DNA of 64,000 nucleotides. Origin: Shimia isoporae. Lineage in GTDB: Bacteria > Pseudomonadota > Alphaproteobacteria > Rhodobacterales > Rhodobacteraceae. The DNA lies in assembly GCF_004346865.1 (NCBI RefSeq), contig NZ_SMGR01000003.1, positions 62,001-126,000 on the forward strand, in the 5' to 3' direction. The position numbers and the translations under genes are program-made. The notes under the pieces were generated by a model. It was not told the DNA's origin. It saw only the letters and a list, made by a program, of their open reading frames with translations, and ran no database searches. Shown here one piece after another: positions 7,828 through 18,800 of this stretch; the stretch's first letter is position 1; each line of letters begins with the position of its first letter.

Positions 7828-10110
7828 TTACCCGCACTTGCTGAACCCACAGCTGGGACACGTCATGCAACCTTCCACCATCTGCAAGCCATATTCGCCA
7901 CAACTCGGGCACGGTTTGCCACGCGGAGCTTCTCCTACAGCCACGACTTCGGCCTGTGGATCGGACTTTAGCCCCATGCCTTCGCCTTCGATAAATCCGA
8001 TCGCAATCATGTGGCGCTCAAGTACACCGCCAATGGCTGCCAGAATAGACGGGATGTACTTGCCTTCCATCCATGCGCCACCACGCGGATCAAACACTGC
8101 TTTCAGCTCTTCAACAACAAACGACACGTCACCACCACGACGGAACACCGCCGAAATCATACGCGTCAACGCAAGCGTCCATGCATAGTGTTCCATGTTC
8201 TTGGAATTGATAAATACTTCGAAGGGTCGGCGGTGGCCGTTGATGATCACATCGTTCACGGTCAGATAGATCGCATGCTCACTGTCCGGCCATTTGAGTT
8301 TGTAAGTCGCACCCTCAAGGCTCTGCGGACGCTCCAGTGGTTCGGACATATAGATGACCTCACCGCTGTCTGCCACGTGATCCGCGGGCTTCTCGCCCGG
8401 CGCATCCTCAGAGCTTTCAGACACAGCCAAAACGGAGCCGGTAACGTCGTTTGGACGATAGGTTGTGCACCCTTTGCAGCCGGTGTCCCATGCCTGCATA
8501 TACACATCCTTGAAGTCATCAAAACTGATGTCTTCAGGGCAATTGATGGTTTTTGAAATAGAGCTGTCGATCCACTTCTGGGCTGCGGCCTGCATCCGAA
8601 CGTGCGCAGCAGGCGCCAGCGTTTGCGCGTTCACAAAATAGCTCGGCAACTCCTTGTCGCCAAACTTGTCGCGCCACATCTGCACGGCATAGTCGACAAC
8701 TTCTTCCTCGGTACGCGACCCGTCCTTTTGCAAAACTTTCCGCGTGTATGCGTAGGCAAACACCGGCTCGATACCGGAACTCACGTTGCCTGCATAAAGG
8801 CTGATCGTACCTGTCGGCGCAATCGAAGTCAGAAGCGCATTGCGAATACCGTGTTCGCCAATCGCCGCTCGCACATCTTCGTCCATGTCCTTGACCATAC
8901 CACCAGCAAGGTACTTGTCCTTGTCAAAGAGCGGGAACGGACCTTTCTCTTTGGCCAGATCGACAGACGCGAGATATGACGCCCGCGCAATCGCTTTCAT
9001 CCAGACCTCTGTCTGCTCTGCAGCTTCTTCGGTGCCGTACTCCAGACCCAGCATCAGGAGCGCATCTGCAAGGCCAGTCACACCAAGTCCAATGCGGCGT
9101 TTGGCCTGCGCTTCCTGTGCCTGAAGCTCAAGCGGGAACTTGGATGCATCCACGACGTTGTCCATCATGCGCACCGCTGTCGCGACCAGATCAGTCAAAG
9201 CATCCTGATTGAGTTCGGCATTGGCCTCAAATGGGTTGCTGACCAGACGCGCGAGGTTGATCGACCCCAGCAGACAGGCACCATATGGCGGCAGAGGCTG
9301 CTCGCCACAGGGGTTTGTTGCCGCGATCTCTTCAACGTAGTTCAGGTTGTTGCGCTGGTTGATACGGTCAATGAAAATCACACCAGGTTCAGCGTAATCA
9401 TAGGTGGATTGCATGATCTTGTTCCAGAGATCGCGCGCTTCAACCGTGTGGTAGACCTTGTCACCAAAGGACAGCTCCCAGGGTCCGTCTGCCTTTACAG
9501 CTTCCATGAATGCGTCCGTCACCAGAACCGACATGTTGAACATACGCAACCGCGCTGGATCGGACTTTGCTGTAATGAAGTGCTCAATATCCGGGTGATC
9601 ACACCGCATGGTTGCCATCATCGCACCGCGGCGGCTGCCTGCGGACATGATCGTGCGGCACATCGCGTCCCAAACGTCCATGAACGACAAAGGCCCAGAT
9701 GCGTCCGCAGCAACGCCCTTTACGTCGGCCCCTCGAGGACGGATCGTGGAAAAATCGTACCCGATCCCGCCGCCTTGTTGCATCGTCAGCGCCGCTTCCT
9801 TCAGCATATCGAAAATACCGGACATGCTGTCAGGCACCGTGCCCATGACAAAGCAGTTAAACAAAGTCACCTGACGCGCGGTACCTGCGCCAGCGGTGAT
9901 CCTTCCTGCGGGCAGGTATTTGAAATCTTCCAACGCCGCATAGAATTTGTCTTCCCATTTGGCCGGATCTTTCTCGACCTTCGCCAGATCGCGCGCAATC
10001 CTGCGCCAGCTGTCCTCCACGGTGATATCGATAGGAGTGCCATCGGCCTCCTTGAAACGATATTTCATGTCCCAGATCTGCTCGGCGATGGGGGCAGCGA
10101 AACGACTCAT
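7828..10110 (-). CDS. nrdJ: adenosylcobalamin-dependent (class II) ribonucleoside-diphosphate reductase
   Basis: Makes deoxynucleotides from ribonucleotides using a B12-derived radical, independent of oxygen. The 760-residue protein shows the RNR barrel landmarks: LFNCFVMGT with the first redox Cys, QQGGGIGYDFS, the active-site NPCGEQPLPPYG, and MDNVVDASKFPLE. The tail carries two CxxC pairs (CPSCGEYGLQ and CMTCPSCGFSKCG) that act as redox/zinc cysteines in this family. There is an AGGGAA ribosome binding site. It is divergent from the DUF1489 gene. I saw no B12 riboswitch and no convincing pair of NrdR boxes upstream. Class II RNR is common in Rhodobacterales. Confidence 0.95.
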   Translation of the reverse strand: MSRFAAPIAEQIWDMKYRFKEADGTPIDITVEDSWRRIARDLAKVEKDPAKWEDKFYAALEDFKYLPAGRITAGAGTARQVTLFNCFVMGTVPDSMSGIFDMLKEAALTMQQGGGIGYDFSTIRPRGADVKGVAADASGPLSFMDVWDAMCRTIMSAGSRRGAMMATMRCDHPDIEHFITAKSDPARLRMFNMSVLVTDAFMEAVKADGPWELSFGDKVYHTVEARDLWNKIMQSTYDYAEPGVIFIDRINQRNNLNYVEEIAATNPCGEQPLPPYGACLLGSINLARLVSNPFEANAELNQDALTDLVATAVRMMDNVVDASKFPLELQAQEAQAKRRIGLGVTGLADALLMLGLEYGTEEAAEQTEVWMKAIARASYLASVDLAKEKGPFPLFDKDKYLAGGMVKDMDEDVRAAIGEHGIRNALLTSIAPTGTISLYAGNVSSGIEPVFAYAYTRKVLQKDGSRTEEEVVDYAVQMWRDKFGDKELPSYFVNAQTLAPAAHVRMQAAAQKWIDSSISKTINCPEDISFDDFKDVYMQAWDTGCKGCTTYRPNDVTGSVLAVSESSEDAPGEKPADHVADSGEVIYMSEPLERPQSLEGATYKLKWPDSEHAIYLTVNDVIINGHRRPFEVFINSKNMEHYAWTLALTRMISAVFRRGGDVSFVVEELKAVFDPRGGAWMEGKYIPSILAAIGGVLERHMIAIGFIEGEGMGLKSDPQAEVVAVGEAPRGKPCPSCGEYGLQMVEGCMTCPSCGFSKCG

Positions 10111-10290
10111 TCTAGATTCCCTGTAGGTTCAGCGCGTTATTGTGAAGAGGCTCCAATCTATAATGAATCGTTACGGCGACACAACTGCGAACCTCGGGGA
10201 AGGCACAAAGAAAGCACACCACTGGTTGCGGTTAGGCGCCCATCGCATACTATATAAGGCCTCACCTTGGGACGAATCTGTGGGCAAACT

Positions 10291-10722
10291 GTGGATAACT
10301 ACATCAACCTCGTAAAACTCAGCGTCGGCACCGAAAGTGTCGAGAGCCTGACCGCATGGCAGCATATGCGTCGGCAGCAAATGCCAGACGTTTTGCCGCG
10401 CCACGTGACTCGGATGTGGCCCAAACGGGAACCGGAGATTCTCAACGGCGGATCGATTTATTGGGTGATCAAGGGCGTCATACAATGCCGCCAGAAAATC
10501 CTGCGTCTGGACGAGGTCCGAGGCGAAGATGGCATCCGCCGATGCGCCATCGTGTTGGATCCGGAAATCCACCGGACTGTGGCCGCGCCGAAGCGGGCGT
10601 TTCAGGGATGGCGGTATCTCAAGGTGGAAGACACTCCCGCCGACCTGCCAAAGTCTCGGGCCAACGATGACGCTCTACCGGATGAACTCAATCAGGCCCT
10701 GGCTGAAATTGGGGTTCTCTAA
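10291..10722 (+). CDS. DUF1489 family protein
   Basis: A small protein family of unknown function that is conserved in alphaproteobacteria. The characteristic text is all present: LVKLSVGTESVESLTAWQ, HVTRMWPKR, GGSIYWVIKGVIQCRQKIL, RCAIVLDPEIHRT, and KRAFQGWRYLK. I place the start at the GTG at 10291 because family members begin a few residues before the LVKL motif; an in-frame TTG at 10267 is the alternative. No clear ribosome binding site is visible. It is divergent from nrdJ with a 180-base gap; this neighbourhood says nothing firm about function. Confidence 0.85.
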   Translation: MDNYINLVKLSVGTESVESLTAWQHMRRQQMPDVLPRHVTRMWPKREPEILNGGSIYWVIKGVIQCRQKILRLDEVRGEDGIRRCAIVLDPEIHRTVAAPKRAFQGWRYLKVEDTPADLPKSRANDDALPDELNQALAEIGVL

Positions 10723-10848
10723 AGCGCCCCATAGCCCGTGACCTGAGCGAAAGACGCTCCTTACATTTTCGCACACAACCCTCTCTCGCATCGCAAATTT
10801 ACACAAAAATTCACAGATGGCACTTTGTCTCCAATAAAGGAGACATCT

Positions 10849-11304
10849 ATGCCCACCACCCACACAGCCTACAGCACAGCGGAAACCCTCGACTTTCCGG
10901 GGGCAATCACTCTGCGTATCCTTTTGACCGGAGATGACACCGGCGGCGCACAGGAGATTTTTGAGGACATCGTGCAACCGGGCGTGGGGCCGGGGCGCCA
11001 CATCCACCATGATCAGGATGAAACCTTCTTCTTCCTTGAAGGCGACTTTGTCGTCGAGATCGACGGCGTTCTGCACACCATGTCGCCCGGTGACGTCGCA
11101 TTCATTCCGCGTGGCTCGGTCCATGCCTTCAAGAACGTTGGAACAACCGAAGGACGCCTGCGCTACGTGTTTTCGCCTGCGCTGAAGATGGAAACAATGT
11201 TCCGTGCATTCCACGCAGCCGCTCAGAATGGCGAAATCGAGATGGACGAAATGGCACGCATCGCAGAGGAGAACGGACAGACCTTCGTCGGCCCGCCCCT
11301 CTGA
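10849..11304 (+). CDS. cupin-domain protein
   Basis: A 151-residue single-domain cupin. The metal-binding motif 1 is clear: GPGRHIHHDQDETFFFLEGDFVVEIDG (His-His, Glu). Motif 2 follows as PGDVAFIPRGSVHAFKNVG. A 35-residue helical tail ends in FVGPPL. The start at 10849 is supported by GGAG nine bases upstream. Cupins of this type may be metal-dependent dioxygenases, isomerases or simple binding proteins; nothing in the sequence distinguishes these. It is a single gene, convergent with hisG. Confidence 0.85.
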   Translation: MPTTHTAYSTAETLDFPGAITLRILLTGDDTGGAQEIFEDIVQPGVGPGRHIHHDQDETFFFLEGDFVVEIDGVLHTMSPGDVAFIPRGSVHAFKNVGTTEGRLRYVFSPALKMETMFRAFHAAAQNGEIEMDEMARIAEENGQTFVGPPL

Positions 11305-11331
11305 CACAAAGAGCGACAAAAGAACGCTGGG

Positions 11332-11365
11332 AAACGTTGGACTTGGACTTAAAGTTCCAACGTTT
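11332..11365. terminator. hairpin overlapping the 3' end of hisG
   Basis: A 10-base perfect stem (AAACGTTGGA with TCCAACGTTT) spans the end of hisG and follows the cupin gene by 27 bases. On the plus strand it is followed by T and C. It probably ends the cupin transcript and may also serve the his transcript. Confidence 0.5.
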
Positions 11366-12041
11366 TCAAAACAGCTTTCATCACGCTGCGCTCTTCGTCC
11401 GTCATTTCGGCCACCCGACTGCGGAAAAGGGTCGCCTGCGATTGCAGAACCAACGCGTCATCCAAGATCTTCAGGTGGTTTGCGCGCAACGTGTCACCGG
11501 TGGATGTGATATCGGCAATCGCTTCGGCGGTCAGATTTTTCACCGTGCCTTCCGTTGCCCCCTGGCTATCGACCAGTTGGTAGTCGGCAACGCCGGCATC
11601 CATCAGGAACTCGCGCACAAGCCGATGGTATTTTGTCGCAATTCGCATGCGGAAACCGTGACGCGCGCGAAAATCGGACGCAGCAGCATCCAGATCATCC
11701 AAAGTGTCCACGTCCGCCCAACAACCAGGTACCGCAATGATCAGGTCGGCGTGACCAAAGCCAAGCTCTGCCAATTCCTGAACCTGCTGCTCCCACTGGC
11801 CCAGCTTTTCGCGGATCAGGTCGGTACCTGTCACACCCAGGTGAATCCGTCCTGCCGCCAACTCACGTGGGATTTCTCCCGCCGACAACAGCACCAGCTC
11901 AACGCCGTCAACGCCTTCCACGGCGCCGGCATACTCGCGGTCGGACCCCGTCCGGCTCAACTGCACGCCGCGCGCGCCGAACCAGTCAAAGGTCTTCTCC
12001 ATCAGTCGCCCTTTCGAGGGAACACCCAGCTTGATACTCAT
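11349..12041 (-). CDS. hisG: ATP phosphoribosyltransferase catalytic subunit (short form)
   Basis: Catalyses the first step of histidine synthesis, joining ATP and PRPP. At 230 residues it is the short form, which lacks the C-terminal regulatory domain and needs HisZ; the gene for HisZ overlaps it by 4 bases upstream. Visible landmarks: LGVPSKGRLMEKT at the N-terminus, GEIPRELAAGRIHLGVTGTDLIRE, and the PRPP-binding region near DSQGATEGTVKNLTAEAIADITSTGDTLRANHLK. Last gene of a hisS-hisZ-hisG transcript. Family certain. Confidence 0.95.
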   Translation of the reverse strand: MSIKLGVPSKGRLMEKTFDWFGARGVQLSRTGSDREYAGAVEGVDGVELVLLSAGEIPRELAAGRIHLGVTGTDLIREKLGQWEQQVQELAELGFGHADLIIAVPGCWADVDTLDDLDAAASDFRARHGFRMRIATKYHRLVREFLMDAGVADYQLVDSQGATEGTVKNLTAEAIADITSTGDTLRANHLKILDDALVLQSQATLFRSRVAEMTDEERSVMKAVLKTLEL

Positions 12042-13123
12042 GCCGCGTCCTCCAGGTTGACCAGAATGCCTGGGCGGATGACACCCCCGACTGCCGGAAT
12101 TTCGCGACCTTGCCCCAAAACTTGGGTAAGGGCGTCGTACCGTCCTCCGGTGGCCACGGGCGGCAAGTCCGCCCGTCCCTCTGCATAAAACCCAAAGACA
12201 AAGCCGTCATAGTATTCCATCGAGGTCCGCCCATAGGATGCTTCGAAGTCGAGGTTCTCGACATCAACACCACGCGCGTCCATCGCCTCGATCCGGTCTC
12301 TCAGGCGATAGGCCGCTTCCGAGATCGCTGGCATATCCACGGCAAGATCACGAATGTGTTCCAACGCGTTGGGCACGGTCTCCCGCACATTCAGCAAGGT
12401 CTCGATCAAATCGACCTGCATCGCTGAAATCGGCTCTGCCTCGGCATCCGCCCGCAACCACTCGACGCGCGCCGAGACTTCAGCCTGCGTCCGAAGACCG
12501 ATTTCGGGGAAACCGTGTTGCAATGGTTCTTCTGCGGACAAAAGTCTGACGCGGCTAGCCGGTGTTTCTGCCCGTCCGGAAAACCGGTCAAGAAGGGCCT
12601 TGAAACGACGCGGTCGCCAGATATGGCGCGCAAGGGCCTTCTTCCGCCGCTCTGTGGTTTCCAATCCGGCCACAGCCGCCGCGAGAATACCGATGTCGCC
12701 CGTTGCGGCCCGCACCGGAACATCTCCAAGCGCGTCTTTCACAACTGCGAACACTTCAGCGTCCGAAGCCGCGGGATTTTCACGGTCAAAGACTTCATAG
12801 CCGACCTGCAAATATTCGTTCGCGCGCGCCGCGTCATCCTCCTGGCGACGGAAGACTTCGCCTGCATAAGTATAGCGCGCAGGTTCTGCCCCATGCGTCA
12901 TGTGCATCTGAACGACAGGCACCGTGAAATCCGGCCGCAACATCTGTTCGCCGCGAAGCGCATCAGAAGTCACATAGGCGCGCCCCCGAATGTCCTCACC
13001 ATAAAGGTCCAACAAGGCCTCGGCCGGCAACAAGACCGGTGTCTCCACCGGAACCGCACCTGCAGCCTGAAACCGCGCGCTCAGCTCCGCCGCCCGCGCC
13101 TTGATCTTGGCTTTCTGGGTCAT
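12038..13123 (-). CDS. hisZ: ATP phosphoribosyltransferase regulatory subunit
   Basis: HisZ is a catalytically dead relative of class II histidyl-tRNA synthetase that forms a complex with short HisG and provides histidine feedback. The 361-residue protein shows class II synthetase-like text: [19 protein letters not shown], motif 2-like [26 protein letters not shown], and the C-terminal [13 protein letters not shown]. It overlaps hisS by 4 bases upstream and hisG by 4 bases downstream, so the three genes are translationally coupled. It lacks the anticodon-binding domain of HisS, as expected. Confidence 0.95.
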   Translation of the reverse strand: MTQKAKIKARAAELSARFQAAGAVPVETPVLLPAEALLDLYGEDIRGRAYVTSDALRGEQMLRPDFTVPVVQMHMTHGAEPARYTYAGEVFRRQEDDAARANEYLQVGYEVFDRENPAASDAEVFAVVKDALGDVPVRAATGDIGILAAAVAGLETTERRKKALARHIWRPRRFKALLDRFSGRAETPASRVRLLSAEEPLQHGFPEIGLRTQAEVSARVEWLRADAEAEPISAMQVDLIETLLNVRETVPNALEHIRDLAVDMPAISEAAYRLRDRIEAMDARGVDVENLDFEASYGRTSMEYYDGFVFGFYAEGRADLPPVATGGRYDALTQVLGQGREIPAVGGVIRPGILVNLEDAA

Positions 13124-14625
13124 CCGTCCGCAGACCCCTCGACTTGCGACGCCAAAATTTCACGCACCTTGGCAACAAGCTCACCACGGCCAACTTCAAA
13201 CTGGCTCGGCCGTTCTTTCCATTCCTCCAGAGTGGCGCTTTCCGCAATCTTGGCGCCAAGGATCAAGTCCTTGATCTGCACCACGCCGCGCTCTTTCTCG
13301 TCGCCACCCTCGATGACCGCCACAGGAGAATTGCGCTTGTCCGCGTATTTCAGCTGGTTGCCGAAGTTCTTCGGATTGCCGAGGTAGACTTCGGCGCGAA
13401 TGCCTGCATTGCGCAGCTCCGCCACCATCGCCTGATAGTCTGCCATCCGGTCGCGATCCATCACTGTTACCACAACGGGACCAACGGATGTTCCGCCCAT
13501 TCTGCCTTTTTCGCGCAGCGCAGCCAAAAGGCGATCAACGCCAATCGAAAGACCTGTAGCCGGCACAGACTGGCCTGTAAACCGCTTGACCAGATCATCG
13601 TACCGGCCACCACCAGAGACCGATCCGAACTGCCGTTTCCGGCCCTTTTCGTCGAAGATCTCGAACGTCAGCTCCGCTTCGAACACGGGTCCCGTGTAAT
13701 ACCCAAGCCCCCGCACGATCGAGGGGTCGATCTCGATCCGGTCACTGCCATAACCACCGGCAGCCAAAAGGTCACCGATCTGCTCCAGCTCGGCGATACC
13801 TTCTGCACCGACAGTCGAAGCGCCCACGGCCCCCCGCAGGTTCTCAAACGTCTTCGCGACATCGTCAGCCTTCGATGTCAAAAATGCGATCACCGGTTCG
13901 ATCTGATCGTCGGACAGGCCCACACCGTCGATATAGGCGCCCGAGGCATCCAAACGGCCCTTACCGAGCAGCTCTCGAACGCCGCTCTCGCCAACCTTGT
14001 CGAATTTGTCGATGGTGCGCAGTACGTTGTCCTTGGCCGCTTGGTCCTCGCCAAGCCCCATAACCTCCAGCACGCCGTTCATGACCTTGCGGTTGTTTAC
14101 CCGCACAAGGTAATCGCCACGCGGAATGCCTACGGTCTCCAACGTGTCCGACAGCATCGCGCAAATCTCTGCATCCGCCGCCATGGACGCCGTGCCAACG
14201 GTGTCCGCATCGCACTGGTAAAACTGGCGATATCGTCCCGGTCCCGGCTTTTCATTCCGCCAGACCGGCCCCATCGCGTAGCGGCGATAAGGATTGGGCA
14301 GATCGTTGCGGTGCTGGGCATAGACCCGCGCCAACGGCGCCGTCAGGTCATAACGCAACGCCATCCAGTCGCCCTGATCCTTCTCGTCAAATTCCTGCCA
14401 GGCGAACACACCTTCGTTCGGGCGGTCCACATCCGGAAGGAACTTGCCCAGCGCTTCAACTGTCTCGACCGCGCTGCTCTCAAGGGCTTCAAAACCGTAG
14501 CGATGATAAACCCCGGCGATCTGATGCAGCATTTCGGTGCGCTCAGTCACCTCAACACCGAAATAGTCGCGGAAGCCCTTTGGCGTGATCGCCTTGGGGC
14601 GTGGGGCTTTCTTCTGCTTGGCCAT
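13120..14625 (-). CDS. hisS: histidyl-tRNA synthetase, alphaproteobacterial type
   Basis: Charges tRNA-His. The 501-residue protein carries class II motifs: motif 1 region [13 protein letters not shown], motif 2 in [29 protein letters not shown], the histidine-binding [10 protein letters not shown], and motif 3 [15 protein letters not shown] plus [13 protein letters not shown]. An anticodon-binding domain follows. The motif 2 loop and the length fit the distinct HisRS known from Caulobacter and other alphaproteobacteria, whose tRNA-His lacks the usual extra G at position -1. It is the first gene of the hisS-hisZ-hisG unit. Confidence 0.96.
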   Translation of the reverse strand: MAKQKKAPRPKAITPKGFRDYFGVEVTERTEMLHQIAGVYHRYGFEALESSAVETVEALGKFLPDVDRPNEGVFAWQEFDEKDQGDWMALRYDLTAPLARVYAQHRNDLPNPYRRYAMGPVWRNEKPGPGRYRQFYQCDADTVGTASMAADAEICAMLSDTLETVGIPRGDYLVRVNNRKVMNGVLEVMGLGEDQAAKDNVLRTIDKFDKVGESGVRELLGKGRLDASGAYIDGVGLSDDQIEPVIAFLTSKADDVAKTFENLRGAVGASTVGAEGIAELEQIGDLLAAGGYGSDRIEIDPSIVRGLGYYTGPVFEAELTFEIFDEKGRKRQFGSVSGGGRYDDLVKRFTGQSVPATGLSIGVDRLLAALREKGRMGGTSVGPVVVTVMDRDRMADYQAMVAELRNAGIRAEVYLGNPKNFGNQLKYADKRNSPVAVIEGGDEKERGVVQIKDLILGAKIAESATLEEWKERPSQFEVGRGELVAKVREILASQVEGSADG

Positions 14626-14729
14626 CGCTATGGTCCCTGTGAATTAATTACGCCTGTGCCTTTACCCAATGGGCGGCAGAGGGGCAAGGAAAGGGTTTGT
14701 AACACGCCTTGGATGCACCAGAAGCGGGG

Positions 14730-15533
14730 CTAGATATCCTTGAAATCTCCTCCGCGGCCCTTGCCAGAGGCAAACCGCGCGGCTCCCGCAGCGCCTTCCG
14801 CTGCGAAGGCCGCAAACGAAGCCCACTCTCGTCGCAATTCACGCGCCAGATTTTCCCCACTCATCCGCCCCGAAAGAAAGTCGGCCCGCATACAAGCCTG
14901 CGGGAACTGGACCAACGATTGAGCCAACTCCAAGGCGCCGGACAAAGCGAACCCTTTCGGACAAACGCGATCGGCCAAGCCCATTTGCGCGGCCTCGGCC
15001 GCATCAATGCCCCGTCCTGTCAGGATCAGGTCGTTGGCACGTCCCTGACCAATGATCCGAGGCAGCCGCACAGTTCCGCCATCAATCAACGGCACGCCCC
15101 ACCTTCGGCAAAACACGCCCAGCGTGGATCCTTCCGCGACAACGCGCATGTCACACCACGCCGCAAGCTCGATACCTCCGGCGACCGCCGGACCTTCAAT
15201 GGCCGCAATTACTGGCTTGGACAGCATCAATCTGGATGGGCCCATAGGCCCGACGATCTGTTCCGATTGTGCGTCTTGCCAGTTTTCGGGGATCTGGACC
15301 TTTGCAATCCAGTCACCGCCGTCTGCCACCGCTGCCGCCTTCAGATCAAAACCTGCACAAAAGTAGCCATCGGCACCGGTCAGGATCGCCACGTCCACGG
15401 CGTCATCCGCGTCAAACGCCTTGAAAGCATCGAACAGAGCCTGCGCCGTTACTGGATCCACCGCATTTCTTGCCTCGGGCCGGTTTATCTCCACAACCCG
15501 CACACGCCCTTCGTCCCGAATGTTCACAGTCAT
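14730..15533 (-). CDS. enoyl-CoA hydratase/isomerase family protein
   Basis: Crotonase-fold protein, 267 residues, probably acting on an acyl-CoA thioester. It shows NRPEARNAVDPVTAQALFDAF, the oxyanion-hole region DGYFCAGFDLKAAA, and KPVIAAIEGPAVAGGIELAAWCDMRV. The second family Glu that activates water in hydratases is not obvious in SRRWGVPLIDGG, where the region reads LGVFCRRWGVPLIDG, so isomerase or another activity is possible. The start at 15533 follows a strong GGGAGGAT ribosome binding site; an upstream ATG at 15551 is less likely. Divergent from slyX. Confidence 0.88.
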   Translation of the reverse strand: MTVNIRDEGRVRVVEINRPEARNAVDPVTAQALFDAFKAFDADDAVDVAILTGADGYFCAGFDLKAAAVADGGDWIAKVQIPENWQDAQSEQIVGPMGPSRLMLSKPVIAAIEGPAVAGGIELAAWCDMRVVAEGSTLGVFCRRWGVPLIDGGTVRLPRIIGQGRANDLILTGRGIDAAEAAQMGLADRVCPKGFALSGALELAQSLVQFPQACMRADFLSGRMSGENLARELRREWASFAAFAAEGAAGAARFASGKGRGGDFKDI

Positions 15534-15635
15534 CACTGATCCTCCCTGCAACGATCACATAAGCCCGGCGCCAACTTCACAAGAAAAACCCCACGTCGCT
15601 TGACGCGCAGCGGCCTGACGACCTATCTGGACACC

Positions 15636-15830
15636 ATGGAAAAACTCGAAGAACAGATCGCCCACCTGACACGCACCGTCGAGGAACTCAGCGACGTTAT
15701 CGCCCGTCAGGACGGCGAAATCGCCTTGCTGACCCGCCGTGTGCAAATGCTGCTGGAACGCGAAGCCAGCCGCGAGTCCGATGGCGGCGGCGGTGTGGTC
15801 ATGGGCGACGAACGCCCGCCGCATTACTGA
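15636..15830 (+). CDS. slyX: SlyX family protein
   Basis: A 64-residue coiled-coil protein. Text MEKLEEQIAHLTRTVEELSDVIARQDGEIALLTRRVQMLLERE is a continuous heptad pattern matching SlyX; the tail ends in RPPHY, the usual SlyX ending. The function is unknown despite wide distribution. The start at 15636 is chosen because family members begin at this point; upstream in-frame sequence does not match. It is convergent with dnaE, 45 bases away. Confidence 0.85.
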   Translation: MEKLEEQIAHLTRTVEELSDVIARQDGEIALLTRRVQMLLEREASRESDGGGGVVMGDERPPHY

Positions 15831-15875
15831 GGCTGCGTCCAAGCTTAAATCGGAAGTGTGGCGCTCTTACCTGCC

Positions 15876-18800
15876 TCAGAACTCCTCCACCGCCATCACA
15901 CCTTCAACAGATTTCAAAGCACCTTTGATCTGCGGATTGACAGGGAATCCGGCACCCGCATCGATTTCCACCTCGCCGGGCAACTCCATGTTGTTGAGGC
16001 AGAACATCACGGGTCCCTTTGGGGCTTTCGGGTTGGCTTCCTTGGCGCCTCGCAGGATGTTGGCCACCGGCACCACCGCAGAACTGTCATCAAGATAAAT
16101 CTTGAGCCCCGAATTGCCTGCATCCGCCGCGATCACGTCCACCGGCGTCATGGACTGCGCCAGCAGCTTGAGCTGGTCGCTCTCCATCTCGGCTTTGACT
16201 GTGACCACCACTTTTGAGCCGGTTTCCAGATGCTCCCGACACTTTTCCAGCGTGTCCGAGAATATTGTGACCTCGTAAGCACCGGTCGGATCTGACAGTT
16301 GCGCAAAGGCAAACCGATTGCCCTTTGCGGACTTCCTCTCCTGCCGCCCGGAAACCCGACCGGCCAGCTTCGCGACCAACGGTCCGCCTCGTGCCTTTTC
16401 GGTCAATTCGTCAAGCGTGAGCACCTGCTTGCGCTTGAGGGCCGGCATATAATCTTCCAACGGGTGCCCCGACAGGAAGAAGCCAATCGCGCGGGCTTCC
16501 TCATCAAGTTTCTCTGCGGGCAGCCAGTCGCCCGCAGGCGACAAGCGCGGCTCGGGCAGGTCATCGCCTGCCTCGCCAAACAGGGACACCTGATCGCTGG
16601 CTTTCTGATCGTGGATCGCCGCGGAGTAGTTCACCAAGCCATCCAGGCTTTCCAGCACCCGCCGCCGGTTGTTGTCCAGTTGATCAAACGCGCCTGATCG
16701 GGCCAGCATTTCCAGTGGACGCTTGCCCACCTTTTTGAGATCAACCCGGCGGGCAAAATCAAACAGCGTCGCAAAGGGTTTGTCGACGCCATCCACCTTA
16801 CGCCCTTCGGTGACCAGCTTCATCGCTTCGATACCGACGTTCTTCAGCGCACCGAGCGCATAGACCAGAGCTCCGTCGACCACCTTGAACGTCGCATCCG
16901 AGCGGTTCACGCAGGGCGGCACATAAGGCAACTTCAGCGCCTTCTTCACTTCTTCAAAGTAAACCGCAAGCTTGTCGGTAAGGTGAATATCGCAGTTCAT
17001 GACACCGGCCATGAACTCGACCGGATGGTTGGCCTTGAGCCACGCGGTCTGGTAACTCACCACGGCATAGGCCGCCGCGTGCGATTTGTTAAAGCCGTAG
17101 TTGGCGAACTTCTCCAGAAGGTCGAAAACCTCACTGGCTTTCTTCGCCGGAACCCCGTTTTCGGCCGCGCCCTTCTCGAACTTCGGACGCTCGGCGTCCA
17201 TCGCCTCCTTGATCTTTTTACCCATCGCACGACGCAACAGGTCAGCGCCGCCAAGTGAGTAGCCCGCCATAACCTGCGCGATCTGCATCACCTGTTCCTG
17301 ATAAACGATGATCCCCTGCGTCTCTTCGAGGATATGGTCGATCAGCGGGTGGACGGACTCGATCTCCCTCAAGCCATTTTTGACCTCGCAGTAAACCGGA
17401 ATGTTCTCCATGGGACCCGGACGATAAAGCGCAACAAGCGCAACAATGTCTTCGATACAGGTCGGTTTCATGCGCTTAAGCGCATCCATCATCCCTGTGG
17501 ATTCCACCTGAAACACGGCCACGGTTTTGGCTGCAGAATATAGTTTGTACGTCGGATCATCATCCAGCGGGATCGCGTTGATCTCATTCACCGCACCTTC
17601 TGGCGGCTCGTAAAGTTGGGTGCCATCCGCGGCAATGTGAATATCGCGTCCGGAACTGAGGATCTGTTCAATGGCATTCTGGATGACTGTCAGTGTTTTC
17701 AAACCCAGAAAGTCAAACTTAACAAGCCCGGCCTGTTCCACCCATTTCATGTTGAACTGGGTCGCAGGCATGTCCGAGCGCGGGTCTTGGTAAAGCGGCA
17801 CCAGCGCATCCAGCGGTCTGTCACCAATCACCACGCCAGCTGCGTGTGTGGACGCGTTCCGAAGCAACCCCTCGACCTGCATCCCGTATTTCAGCAACCG
17901 GTCCACAACCTCTTCGTTGCGGGCCTCTTCGCGCAACCGCGGCTCCTCTTTCAGCGAGTCCGCAATTGACATTGGTTTCACGCCCTCGACGGGGATCAGC
18001 TTGCTCAGCCGATCCACCTGCCCATAAGGCATCTGCAAAACCCGCCCGATGTCGCGCACAGCGGCTTTGGACAACAGCGCACCAAAGGTGATGATCTGCC
18101 CCACCTTGTCGCGGCCGTATTTCTCCTGCACGTAGCGGATCACCTCTTCTCGGCGATCCATGCAAAAGTCGATGTCGAAATCCGGCATCGAAACACGTTC
18201 CGGGTTGAGGAAACGTTCGAAGAGCAACGAATATCGCAGTGGGTCAAGGTCGGTGATCGTCAACGCATAGGCCACCAGCGAGCCCGCACCCGAGCCCCGC
18301 CCGGGGCCCACCGGAATGCCCTGATCCTTGCCCCACTGGATAAAGTCGGCAACGATCAGGAAGTAGCCTGGGAACCCCATTCCTTCGATAATACCAAGCT
18401 CGAAATCCAGCCGTTCCTGATACTCCTCTACAGACACCGCGTGCGGGATCACCGCCAAACGGGCCTGCAGACCTTCGTTTGCAATCCGGCGAAGCTCCGC
18501 GACCTCGTCATCCGCAAACTTCGGCAGGATCGGGTCCCGGCGATAGGTTGCAAAGGCACAGCGCTTGGCGATTTCTACTGTGTTCTCAATCGCTTCCGGC
18601 AAATCCGCAAACAGGGCAACCATCTCTTCCTGAGACTTGAAATAATGCTGCGCCGTCAGGCGCCGGCGGCCGTCCTGTTGATCGACATATGCCCCCTCGG
18701 CGATACAGATCAGCGCATCATGGGCTTCGTACATTTCCGTGTTCGGAAAATACACGTCATTGGTGGCCACGAGCGGAATATCCATGCCGTAGGCCATCTC

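Noticed and set aside
10245-10260. CATACTATATAAGGC upstream of nrdJ, resembling one NrdR box.
   Set aside because: NrdR sites normally occur as close pairs; the only other weak match is about 90 bases away, and this one overlaps the region next to the DUF1489 start. Not strong enough to call.
13144-14733. A 529-codon open frame on the plus strand, opposite hisS.
   Set aside because: hisS is unmistakable on the minus strand; the plus frame is its antisense shadow with no ribosome binding site or family match.
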